The notes: a model not told the origin generated them from the sequence alone. A stretch of DNA of 6,555 nucleotides from Methanothrix sp. (GCA_011391755.1 JAABPZ010000023.1:1-6555); one strand, 5' to 3'. Counted from the stretch's first letter, positions 1 to 5,099 are shown. Translations and numbers: made by a program.

Positions 1-2
1 TG

Positions 3-620
3 GAAGCGATCCTGGCCGTTTTGGAAGGAAAGATCCCCAAGGTGGGGGACAAGAAGAAGATGATTGAGCTGGGAACCCTTCTCAAGAAGACAGAGTGGGG
101 CGTGATCTTTCCCGGCCTCGGTATGATCTATTCCCTGCAGGATAAGATGGAGCTCTTCGAGAGGCTGCTTGCTAAGCTAAATGAAATTACCACCTTCAAG
201 GTCATCCCCATGGTAGGGCACTACAACATGCGCGGCTTTAACGAGCTGATGCTGGAAAAGACGGGCTTTATCAATCGCGTCTCCTTTAAGGGCGGCGCGG
301 CGGCGCACGGTCCGGAGCACAGCGCGACGGCGGCAGCCAGGACATGCGACGCGGCTCTGGTCATCGGCTCAGATCCACTATCGTCGCTGCCCTTTGGCAC
401 GGCCCATGCCCTGGCCCGGCTGCCGCTTATAGCCATAGATCCGCGCCGATCTTTGACCACAAATGCCGCAAAGGTTGTCCTACCTTCGGCTATTTCCGGC
501 CTGGAGACGGGAGGCAGGGCGGTACGCATGGATGGAGTGAAGATCAAGTTCGAGCCCATCATCGATACCAATCTGCTCTCGGACGAGCAGATCTTAACCC
601 GTATCATGGAGGCGATTTAA
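3..620 (+). CDS. fwdB: Formylmethanofuran dehydrogenase subunit B, C-terminal part
   Basis: This is the 3' end of the gene for the molybdenum- or tungsten-pterin catalytic subunit of formylmethanofuran dehydrogenase. That cytoplasmic complex reduces CO2 onto methanofuran in the first step of methanogenesis and runs in reverse in methyl oxidation. About 205 residues are visible, open from base 3, and the gene begins before the window. The recognisable part is the C-terminal end typical of FwdB/FmdB: a VIGSDP segment, then IDPRRSLTT, then VVLPSAISGLETGGRAVRMDGV. The last resembles the pterin-binding end of molybdopterin oxidoreductase-like subunits. The N-terminal iron-sulfur motif and the active-site Cys/Sec lie outside the window, so the Mo/W type cannot be told. 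The stop codon (618-620) directly precedes the fwdD start, which supports one operon. The family call is from remembered sequence patterns and context, not a search. Confidence 0.88.
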   Translation, partial: EAILAVLEGKIPKVGDKKKMIELGTLLKKTEWGVIFPGLGMIYSLQDKMELFERLLAKLNEITTFKVIPMVGHYNMRGFNELMLEKTGFINRVSFKGGAAAHGPEHSATAAARTCDAALVIGSDPLSSLPFGTAHALARLPLIAIDPRRSLTTNAAKVVLPSAISGLETGGRAVRMDGVKIKFEPIIDTNLLSDEQILTRIMEAI

Positions 621-1013
621 ATGACGGCAGAAGTGCAGGTCACCATAGTTACCGTGCAGGACATCTTCCAGGACGAGGCAGGAAGGAAGAGCCGGTTTTC
701 CGATGAGTACAAAAACCTGAGCGCCCTGATCATTCTGGACAAGCAAGACATGATCCGCCTGCAAGCCAAAGACGGGCAGAAGCTGCTGGTGAAAAATGAG
801 GTGGGAAGCGTAATAGTCGCCGCCCGGACCTCAGAGGACGAGATGCATGCGGGCCTGGCCTTCATGTACAACAGTCCCTGGTCCAATCAGCTCGTCTCCG
901 ACGTCGCCCCCGGCTGCAGCATTCCCGGCAACAAGCGCATCAAGGCTGCGCTCTCCACGACCGAGCAGGACATAACCCAGATATCCGAACTCCAGGCAAG
1001 GATGCAAAGCTGA
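621..1013 (+). CDS. fwdD: Formylmethanofuran dehydrogenase subunit D (molybdopterin dinucleotide-binding)
   Basis: This 130-aa protein matches the usual length of FwdD/FmdD. The family corresponds to the C-terminal molybdopterin dinucleotide-binding domain that other DMSO-reductase-like enzymes carry fused to the catalytic subunit. In formylmethanofuran dehydrogenase it is a separate chain that covers the pterin cofactor held by FwdB. Seen here are a conserved MIRLQAKDGQ segment near residues 44-53 and the signature stretch around residues 85-105 (AFMYNSPWSNQLV, then GCSIPGNK). The ATG follows the fwdB stop with no gap. A strong ribosome site, GGAGG at 608-612, lies inside the fwdB end and fixes this start. 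The pair order fwdB-fwdD supports translational coupling of two subunits that share one cofactor. Confidence 0.9.
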   Translation: MTAEVQVTIVTVQDIFQDEAGRKSRFSDEYKNLSALIILDKQDMIRLQAKDGQKLLVKNEVGSVIVAARTSEDEMHAGLAFMYNSPWSNQLVSDVAPGCSIPGNKRIKAALSTTEQDITQISELQARMQS

Positions 1014-1023
1014 GGAACGAACA

Positions 1024-1932
1024 ATGAAAAAGGATCTCATCTCTATCTCTGATCTCTCCCAAGAGGACATTTTGCGGCTGCTGGAGAGCGCCGAGGCCTT
1101 TCGGTCCCGGCGGGGCTGGCATGGCCATCCGCTCCTGGGAAAAAGCCTGGCCATGATCTTCGAGAAGCCCTCCACACGAACGCGCGTCTCCCTGGAGGTG
1201 GCGGCGGCGGAGCTTGGTGCTCATCCCATCTACCTGTCGGCTGGGGAGCTTCAGCTGGGGCGGGGTGAGACTATCGCCGACACGGCGCGCGTGCTCTCCC
1301 GCTATGTGCAGGGCATCACGGCTCGCGTCTTTTCTCACAACACGGTAGTCCAGCTCGCGAAGCACGCCCGCGTGCCCGTGGTCAACGCTCTGTCGGACTG
1401 GGAGCATCCGCTGCAGATTCTGGCCGACCTGCAGACCATGCATCAACGCTTCGGAAAGCTGGAGGGGCTGCGCCTCGCCTGGGTGGGCGACGGAAACAAT
1501 GTCTGTAACTCCCTCATTCTGGCAGCGGCCATTTTGGGCATGGAGATCACAGTGGCCTCGCCCCAGGGCTACCAGCCAAAGCCCCGCATTCTGGAGCAGG
1601 CCAGGAATCTAGGCGGCGGGCCAGAGGTTGTGGAAGAGCCATCTGCGGCAGCAGAGGGCGCAAACGTGCTGGTTACGGATACCTGGGTCTCCATGGGAGA
1701 TGAAGGTCAGGAAGCGGAGCGCCTCAGAGTATTCAGCAAGTATCAGTTGAATTCTGAGATCATGGGCCTGGCGGCCCCAGAGGCCATCGCATTGCACTGT
1801 CTGCCGGCCCACCGGGGCCAGGAGATCACGGACGAGGTGATGGACGGGCCGCAGAGTGCGGTATTCGATGAGGCTGAGAACCGGATGCACACCAGCAAGG
1901 CAGTCATGGCCTGGCTGATGGGCGGAAGATAA
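1024..1932 (+). CDS. argF: Ornithine carbamoyltransferase
   Basis: The enzyme makes citrulline from ornithine and carbamoyl phosphate in cytoplasmic arginine synthesis. It is 302 aa, a normal OTC length. Carbamoyl-phosphate binding motifs are intact: STRTR at residues 50-54 and HPLQ at 128-131. The ornithine-specific signature is present as DTWVSMG (219-225), and the catalytic HCLPAHRG is at 258-265. DxxxSMG together with HCLP separates it from aspartate carbamoyltransferase. The start ATG is preceded by GAGGA at 1012-1016, which overlaps the fwdD stop, so it is probably co-transcribed with the formylmethanofuran dehydrogenase genes, 10 bases away. Base composition is GC-rich (41 of 60 bases counted in 1261-1320), like the core genes. 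Nothing looks broken. argF is used as the symbol; some archaeal annotations use otc. Confidence 0.95.
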   Translation: MKKDLISISDLSQEDILRLLESAEAFRSRRGWHGHPLLGKSLAMIFEKPSTRTRVSLEVAAAELGAHPIYLSAGELQLGRGETIADTARVLSRYVQGITARVFSHNTVVQLAKHARVPVVNALSDWEHPLQILADLQTMHQRFGKLEGLRLAWVGDGNNVCNSLILAAAILGMEITVASPQGYQPKPRILEQARNLGGGPEVVEEPSAAAEGANVLVTDTWVSMGDEGQEAERLRVFSKYQLNSEIMGLAAPEAIALHCLPAHRGQEITDEVMDGPQSAVFDEAENRMHTSKAVMAWLMGGR

Positions 1933-1954
1933 TTTGAATTAAGCTGAGCCATCA

Positions 1955-2386
1955 ATGAAGATAGAAAGAGCCGGCCGATACAAGGATAAGCTCGATCTCA
2001 TTTTCAAGAGAGCCGGGCAGGCAGAGGACTGGCTGGAGGATGTCTCCTCTGAGGTTTTTTTAGAGGATGACAAAACGAAGCTGGCATCCTACAAGGCATT
2101 TCAGGAAGCTGTCGAAGCTTGTATGGATCTGGTGGCAATGATGTGCAAGGATCTGGGGATCAAGCCACATGACGATTACGGCAACCTGGAGAATCTGGGG
2201 GATCTGACAGAAGGCTCAAAGAAGGTCCTGATTGAAGCCAATGGTCTGCGCAATCATCTGGTGCACCGGTATAATAAAAGGGATGATCAGCTCGCCCTGG
2301 ATAGCATGAGAGGCTTGCTTTCCGGCATCATGGCTTTTGGCGAAGAGGTGGAAGCATGGCTGGAGAAGATGTTGCCGCCCAGGTAA
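1955..2386 (+). CDS. hepT: HEPN-domain ribonuclease toxin of the HepT (DUF86) family
   Basis: This 143-aa, mostly helical protein is the toxin half of a HepT/MntA type toxin-antitoxin module. HepT proteins are HEPN RNases that cut RNA. The diagnostic RX4HXY motif is seen as RNHLVHRY, with R99, H104 and Y106. In studied relatives the Tyr of this motif is AMPylated by the partner MntA, which silences the toxin. The ATG lies 22 bases after argF, with only a weak purine-rich site upstream, so read-through from argF is plausible. The next gene, mntA, starts inside its 3' end (31-base overlap), the usual arrangement for this pair. Motif residues look intact, so I expect an active toxin; target RNA cannot be read from sequence. 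Confidence 0.9.
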   Translation: MKIERAGRYKDKLDLIFKRAGQAEDWLEDVSSEVFLEDDKTKLASYKAFQEAVEACMDLVAMMCKDLGIKPHDDYGNLENLGDLTEGSKKVLIEANGLRNHLVHRYNKRDDQLALDSMRGLLSGIMAFGEEVEAWLEKMLPPR

Positions 2387-2790
2387 AAAACGACCTGCTG
2401 TTTCTTCATGAACCCTTCTGGCAGGATCAAGTGCAGGGTGTGCTCCTCTACGGCTCCGTGGCTCGTAGCGATGCTGGACCGAGAAGCGACATCGACCTGT
2501 GCATAGTAGCCCCAAAGGCCGCCGATAAAGCCGCGCTCTGGAGAGAGTTCATCTCGCGTCTTCGTGACAATCGCTATGATGTGCGCATCTTCGAGCTCTT
2601 GCCCCTGCACATCAAGATCGCGGTGATTGAGGAAGGACTCGTGGTGTACGCAAGGGACATCCTGGATCTTTACGAGTATTTCTATCCCTTCCGGCGCGAA
2701 TGGGAGGACCAAAAGCACAGGCAAGAGGTGAGCCCAGAAGAGATGAGGGACCTCATCCAGGCGTCGAGGAGGCTGAGGGCCTCCGGCTGA
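2356..2790 (+). CDS. mntA: MntA-type minimal nucleotidyltransferase antitoxin
   Basis: This 144-aa protein has the minimal nucleotidyltransferase fold of the MNT group. The signature GS-x10-DxD is seen at G33-S34 and D45/D47, with the third metal-binding acid probably D75 in YDVRIFE. In characterised HepT/MntA systems the enzyme transfers AMP to the Tyr of the toxin's RX4HXY motif and so neutralises it. The start ATG at 2356 is inside hepT and has a well-spaced GAGGTG at 2345-2350, so translation is probably coupled to the toxin. The C-terminal tail (about residues 115-144) is highly charged and may not belong to the catalytic core. No clear terminator follows before the tRNA gene. Confidence 0.88.
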   Translation: MAGEDVAAQVKNDLLFLHEPFWQDQVQGVLLYGSVARSDAGPRSDIDLCIVAPKAADKAALWREFISRLRDNRYDVRIFELLPLHIKIAVIEEGLVVYARDILDLYEYFYPFRREWEDQKHRQEVSPEEMRDLIQASRRLRASG

Positions 2791-2827
2791 TGTTGAGGGG
2801 ATCGCAAAGTTCTAGTAGAGCACAGTT

Positions 2828-2836
2828 CTTTTATGT
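2828..2836 (+). promoter_or_regulatory. Possible TATA box of tRNA-Leu
   Basis: The short T/A-rich word CTTTTATGT stands about 30 bases before the mature 5' end of the tRNA in an otherwise GC-richer gap. That position suits an archaeal TATA box with a short leader. No BRE is obvious, and the word could occur by chance. Confidence 0.35.
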
Positions 2837-2865
2837 GGCCAAGCCTTACAGTGGACGGCACAAAC

Positions 2866-2948
2866 GCGGGGGTTGCCAAGTGGTTAAAGGCGCAGGGCTT
2901 AGGACCCTGTCACGAAGGTGTTCGCGGGTTCGACTCCCGTCCCCCGCA
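2866..2948 (+). tRNA. tRNA-Leu (anticodon UAG)
   Basis: A full cloverleaf can be drawn. The acceptor GCGGGGG (2866-2872) pairs with CCCCCGC (2941-2947), with discriminator A at 2948. The anticodon stem CAGGG/CCCTG (2893-2897 with 2905-2909) frames the loop CTTAGGA, giving anticodon TAG at 2900-2902. A long 14-base variable region (2910-2923) makes it class II, as expected for Leu. The T arm is GCGGG/CCCGT around TTCGACT (2924-2940). CCA is not encoded. There is no intron. Its 3' end is the left edge of the large direct repeat described below, and a degraded copy of that 3' end recurs at about 5044-5068. Confidence 0.95.
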
Positions 2949-3420
2949 CTAAACATCTAAATATTTAAAGAAAGGAATTGATATGGAAGATCGGCGTGAA
3001 ATGATACGGAATGACCTCCTTTACGGAGGCGATGTCAACATGCGGGGCGAAGTTGTCTAGCGTGTCCGCAAAGAGGAGTACGAAACACTCAAAAAGCGCC
3101 TAGAGGATATCTTTGACGATGGCTCCGTCTGCCAGAATAGCGATTGACTCGACTCTGACATCTTATTCACTTCCTGCTCAGATACCTACGTATGCTCATC
3201 TTTCGCCCGCGCAGGAGCTTGTCACCTGCTCGCCCATTCTCCTCAACCCCTCTACCAGAGCTTGCGGATGATGCGAGCCGCACGCCGCCCATCTCACTCC
3301 AGACATCCCTGAGCACCATTGTAGCAGGGCCGGCGCTCCTGGGCCTGGGTGGCCTCGATGCCGTGGGCGGCCCCGTCCGCCCGGCTGCCCAGGCGCGCGC
3401 GTGAGCATTTCCAGCATCAC
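2924..3420 (+). repeat. Direct repeat, copy A (tRNA-Leu 3' end plus about 470 bases)
   Basis: This stretch recurs in the same orientation at about 5044-5539. Similarity starts in the T arm of tRNA-Leu, runs through a 54-codon reading frame, and stops sharply at 3420 (TTTCCAGCATCAC here, TTTCCAGGATCAC in copy B). Divergence is uneven. Twelve mismatches lie in the first 85 bases of the reading frame (2983-3067), there are none in the next 97 (3068-3164), and about 20 mismatches or small indels in the remaining 256. Past 3420 the two flanks are unrelated, although copy A continues to about 3600 with more of the same decayed receiver gene. The layout resembles att-like repeats made at a tRNA 3' end, but the copies are far longer than normal att cores, so segmental duplication is equally possible. 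Confidence 0.92.
2983..3147 (+). pseudogene. Broken copy of a 54-codon small ORF
   Basis: The frame reads MEDRREMIR... and is interrupted at codon 26 by TAG (3058-3060), where the second copy has TGG (Trp). After the stop the frame stays open to TGA at 3145-3147, and its last 25 residues (KEEYETLKKRL then EDIFDDG) are identical to those of copy B. A purine-rich GGA site sits before the ATG. I do not recognise the family. Ten codons differ from copy B and only one change is silent, so either the copies evolve without constraint or the frame is not coding. Readthrough or pyrrolysine at the TAG is possible in principle in some methanogens, but a TGG to TAG nonsense mutation is simpler. Confidence 0.55.
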
Positions 3421-3600
3421 TAACTGGTTGGCCTCATTGTCCTTCGCCTGGAGGATTCGCAAGTAAGCAGGCGGACCGGACGGGAAACCCTCGTTAGGTT
3501 CTATCTTCTGCTTGCTCTTAATGATGGGACACGATTCTCTTACATCTTGGGCATCATCGCGCCCATGGGCATCGTTACTATTCGCACCAGGGATAGGTTA
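3252..3600 (-). pseudogene. Decayed response-regulator receiver domain (copy A) with upstream linker
   Basis: On the - strand an open frame enters from about 3600, passes a linker-like segment (NEGFPSGPPAYL), then reads RILQAKDNEANQLVMLEMLTR. This closely resembles the start of CheY-like receivers (LLAEDNxxNQxV). After a CG-rich run near 3402-3413 the homology moves to another frame (RLGSRADGAAHGIEATQ). It then shifts again to MVLRDV, matching the phospho-acceptor Asp strand, and again to ARIIRKLW followed by TAG at 3252-3254. So the domain is traceable from end to end but broken by at least two frameshifts. The first acidic pair is also altered (AKDN for AEDN). Such receivers often end hybrid histidine kinases, and the linker suggests this origin. 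The kinase part is missing, cut off where AT-rich DNA begins near 3600. Confidence 0.72.
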
Positions 3601-3631
3601 TTTATAGAAATGGATTATTTAACAAATGCGC

Positions 3632-3650
3632 AGCTTATAGTAATAAATAA
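3632..3650 (+). promoter_or_regulatory. Possible promoter of the ASCH gene
   Basis: The 80 bases before the ASCH gene are very AT-rich. AGCTTATAGTA (3632-3642) is the best-placed TATA-like word, about 40-50 bases before the ATG at 3683, leaving room for a leader with the GGTGAT ribosome site at 3673-3678. Other candidates are TTATTTATAG at 3599-3608 and CTATAAAAG near 3659-3667. In such AT-rich DNA none is decisive. Confidence 0.3.
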
Positions 3651-3682
3651 TGTTTAATCTATAAAAGAAATCGGTGATATCG

Positions 3683-4129
3683 ATGGACGTTTTACTATCC
3701 ATTAAGCCAAGATTTGTGGAGGCTATTATGGATGGGCGGAAAAAATATGAATTTCGCAAAAGTAAATTCGCTAAAACAGATATAAATTGTGTATATATTT
3801 ACTCAACCGCCCCTATTAAAAAAATAATGGGAAGTTTCAAGGTAAATAATATAATTGAAGGCAGTCCAAGAGCTTTATGGGACCAACTAAAGGATGATGC
3901 GGGGATTTCTGAAGACGAGTTTTTTGACTATTTTAGGAATAAAGAAATAGGATTTGCTTGGAAGATAACAGAAGTGGAGAGATTTGAAATTCCATTGGAC
4001 CCAAAAATTGTATTTCCAAATTTTATCCCGCCTCAATCCTTTTGTTACGTCAACTACCACGGCCTAAAGTCCGTGGCTCGCGACTACGCAAAAAGTCGTG
4101 TCGCTATCGGCTGGTTGACATTTGGGTAG
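3683..4129 (+). CDS. ASCH-domain protein with a transposon-derived C-terminal tail
   Basis: The 148-aa product starts MDVLLSIKPRFVEAI and has the ASCH signature G-x-K-x-x-E-x-R as GRKKYEFR (residues 18-25), followed by a VYIYSTAP strand and the usual closing PPQSFCY (116-122). ASCH domains are PUA-like beta-barrels thought to bind RNA or modified nucleosides; the exact role is unknown here. ATG 3683 is preferred over GTG 3674 because GGTGAT at 3673-3678 is correctly spaced for it and relatives begin at this point. DNA is AT-rich (21 of 60 G+C in 3721-3780), unlike the core genes, which suggests transfer. From residue 123 (base 4049) the frame runs into the IS200/IS605 right end, so 26 residues up to the stop are encoded by the mobile element, replacing the original few terminal residues. 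The ASCH core itself looks complete and may still fold. Confidence 0.82.
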   Translation: MDVLLSIKPRFVEAIMDGRKKYEFRKSKFAKTDINCVYIYSTAPIKKIMGSFKVNNIIEGSPRALWDQLKDDAGISEDEFFDYFRNKEIGFAWKITEVERFEIPLDPKIVFPNFIPPQSFCYVNYHGLKSVARDYAKSRVAIGWLTFG

Positions 4130-4445
4130 CGAACCCGCAGAGTTTCACTCAACTCAGGCAGCCTGCTAAGCGTGGAGATCTTAACGCTGTTGTTGCTGAA
4201 CCTTTCCGTTCACGCTCAGACCATCCTCTTACGAGGATCATGCCACGCAAGCGATTGATTCACGTTCACCGTCTCTCTGAAGTAGAACTTCAGTGCCCTA
4301 CCTTCCGTTTAGAAGGCGTGAATCGGTTTCCTGGACGTGCCAGGGAACTAAGATCTAATCATCTTGAAACTATATCAAATCGAGCAGCTCGGGACGAAAG
4401 TAATCTCGCAAGGAACTCGATTCATCCGCACCCTGAAGGATGCGG
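4049..4445 (-). ncRNA. Omega-RNA-like structured RNA (TnpB guide RNA remnant)
   Basis: The segment is dense in perfect or near-perfect stems (plus-strand positions): 4057-4062/4071-4076; 4081-4085/4094-4098; 4101-4106/4127-4132; 4223-4228/4233-4238; an 8-bp closing stem 4257-4264/4317-4324 enclosing hairpins 4277-4282/4288-4293 and 4301-4305/4312-4316; 4330-4334/4340-4344; a 7-bp stem 4378-4384/4416-4422; and 4426-4433/4438-4445. The last has an A-C mismatch if read on the + strand but a U-G wobble on the - strand, which favours - strand transcription. This agrees with the right-end hairpin being at the 3' tip. TnpB omega-RNAs come from exactly this place and end in a guide copied from the flank; here the guide would begin at 4048 and run antisense into the end of the ASCH gene. 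Without tnpB it could work only with a TnpB encoded elsewhere. Confidence 0.55.
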
Positions 4446-4530
4446 TCTTCTCTGCCCCTTGACCCCAAGAGATAAATGGTTGCAACGCGAAAATCGTCGA
4501 AAAATGTCTGAGGATCTCTCAGGGAAAGGG
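4049..4530 (-). mobile_element. IS200/IS605-type (tnpB/IS1341) element remnant: right end without tnpB
   Basis: Read on the - strand the segment ends with a hairpin of the type CCACGG-loop with CTTTAG-CCGTGG followed by TAGTTGAC. I recognise this as the common right-end form of TnpB-carrying IS605-family elements in archaea and cyanobacteria. The tip is placed at 4049 because the ASCH coding sequence is native up to 4048. Upstream on the - strand (higher coordinates) the tnpB gene should overlap, but no frame there gives the RuvC or zinc-finger residues of TnpB. At most the tail end may remain around 4370-4530 (a - strand frame closing at 4370), so the transposase and left end are deleted. 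The upper boundary is uncertain, somewhere between 4445 and the ribosome site at 4563. No terminal target duplication is expected for this family. Confidence 0.6.
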
Positions 4531-4574
4531 TAATAGATGAGCATGTCGAAAGAATGGCCAATAGGAGAACTCGT

Positions 4575-4757
4575 ATGACTCTAAAAGTAGAAATCAAGGA
4601 TAACAAGCTATTCATAGAAATTGACCTGGAAAAACCAACGCCATCGTCATCCGGTAAAACCCTTGTTGTTGCAAGTACACATGGGAATATCGTTACTACC
4701 GCTAAAGTTGATGATAAGCCGATCACCATCGGATTGAATGCTTATATTAAGCCTTGA
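4575..4757 (+). CDS. Conserved-looking 60-aa small protein of unknown function
   Basis: The protein reads MTLKVEIKDNKLFIEIDLEK at the start and continues with PTPSSSGKTLVVASTHGN, ending VGLNAYIKP-like (TIGLNAYIKP). The pattern of two beta-strands, an S-GKT-x-VAST-GN centre and a GLNAYI end is familiar to me as a short conserved hypothetical protein found in diverse prokaryotes, but I know no function. SGKT is not a real P-loop, since the upstream GxxxxG part is absent. The start is ATG 4575, with AGGAG at 4563-4567 at ideal spacing, rather than the ATG at 4554, which lacks a site. It sits just after the IS remnant and 287 bases before repeat copy B, without an operon partner. The strong ribosome site and balanced composition support a real gene. 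Confidence 0.72.
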   Translation: MTLKVEIKDNKLFIEIDLEKPTPSSSGKTLVVASTHGNIVTTAKVDDKPITIGLNAYIKP

Positions 4758-4968
4758 GCAACCGCAGAGTTGCTCTATACCATGTGGCTGGCTCAGGTCG
4801 AGATGAAGGTAGAGGAGGGTTATGTTTCTCGACCATCGGCCCCTCGTTTGTGAGCTTTAAGATGGGCCTGTACTTAACTCGTTCGAGCATATGCCTGAGG
4901 GCAGCTGCGCTCGGCCGGTCCGTCCCAGGGGAGTCTTTCTTGGCCCGTGTGGCTTTTTGCTGGCGGTT
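4747..4968 (-). other. Open frame of protein-like composition, unidentified
   Basis: Between a TGA at 4969-4971 and a TAA at 4747-4749 the - strand is open for 73 codons. The middle reads LRHMLERVKYRPILKLTNEG, which looks more like protein than chance. The only ATG (4888-4890) would give 47 aa, and no ribosome site is evident. The frame overlaps the tail of the 60-aa gene by 11 bases. It may be a decayed gene fragment; I do not recognise a family. Apart from this, 4776-5043 shows no gene, tRNA or clear repeat. Confidence 0.25.
4756..4775 (+). other. Perfect 7-bp hairpin at the end of the small gene
   Basis: GAGCAAC (4756-4762) pairs with GTTGCTC (4769-4775) around the loop CGCAGA, overlapping the TGA stop. 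It could end or stabilise the transcript of the 60-aa gene. There is no T-run after it, so a terminator role is only a guess. Confidence 0.3.
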
Positions 4969-5043
4969 TCACTTGGAAGCGTGGCAGTTCTTAGAAAGCT
5001 CAGTGTGTAGAGAGACATAGGGTTTGATTTTTACTCGTAAACT

Positions 5044-5068
5044 CGTGCGGGGTTCCCGTCCCCCTGCA
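5044..5068 (+). pseudogene. Remnant of the tRNA-Leu 3' end
   Basis: GTGCGGGGTTCCCGTCC followed by CCCTGCACT aligns with the T arm and acceptor strand of the intact tRNA (GCGGGTTCGACTCCCGTCC, then CCCGCACT). About four loop bases are missing and one T is inserted in the acceptor strand. No D arm, anticodon arm or 5' acceptor strand can be found upstream, so it cannot make a tRNA. It marks where a tRNA 3' end was copied, as in an attachment-site footprint or a duplication. Confidence 0.7.
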
Positions 5069-5099
5069 CTAAATATCTAAAGAACGTAAAGGGATTGAT

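Noticed and set aside
221..607. - strand frame over fwdB, and similar frames over argF, mntA and the secreted gene
   Set aside because: These are antisense shadows of well-supported genes, with arginine/serine-rich, low-meaning text.
1024..1932. Aspartate carbamoyltransferase instead of argF
   Set aside because: The DTWVSMG and HCLPAHRG motifs are those of ornithine carbamoyltransferases.
2700..2960. + strand frame covering the mntA end and the tRNA
   Set aside because: It passes straight through the tRNA-Leu gene and has no independent support.
3674..3682. GTG 3674 as the ASCH start
   Set aside because: It lies within the GGTGAT ribosome site itself; ATG 3683 is correctly spaced and fits relatives.
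4042..4533. A long + strand open frame (163 codons) over the IS remnant
   Set aside because: It runs across many hairpins of the omega-RNA-like segment, starts inside the ASCH gene without a ribosome site, and its text has no protein-family character.
4370..4729. A 119-codon - strand frame considered as leftover tnpB
   Set aside because: It shows no TnpB motif (no RuvC acids, no CxxC zinc finger) and is largely the antisense of the better-supported 60-aa gene. Only its last part (4370-4530) might be a tnpB tail.
4754..5020. An 88-codon + strand frame after the 60-aa gene
   Set aside because: It begins inside the preceding gene, has no ribosome site, and its composition (R, S, G, C rich) looks like a chance frame.
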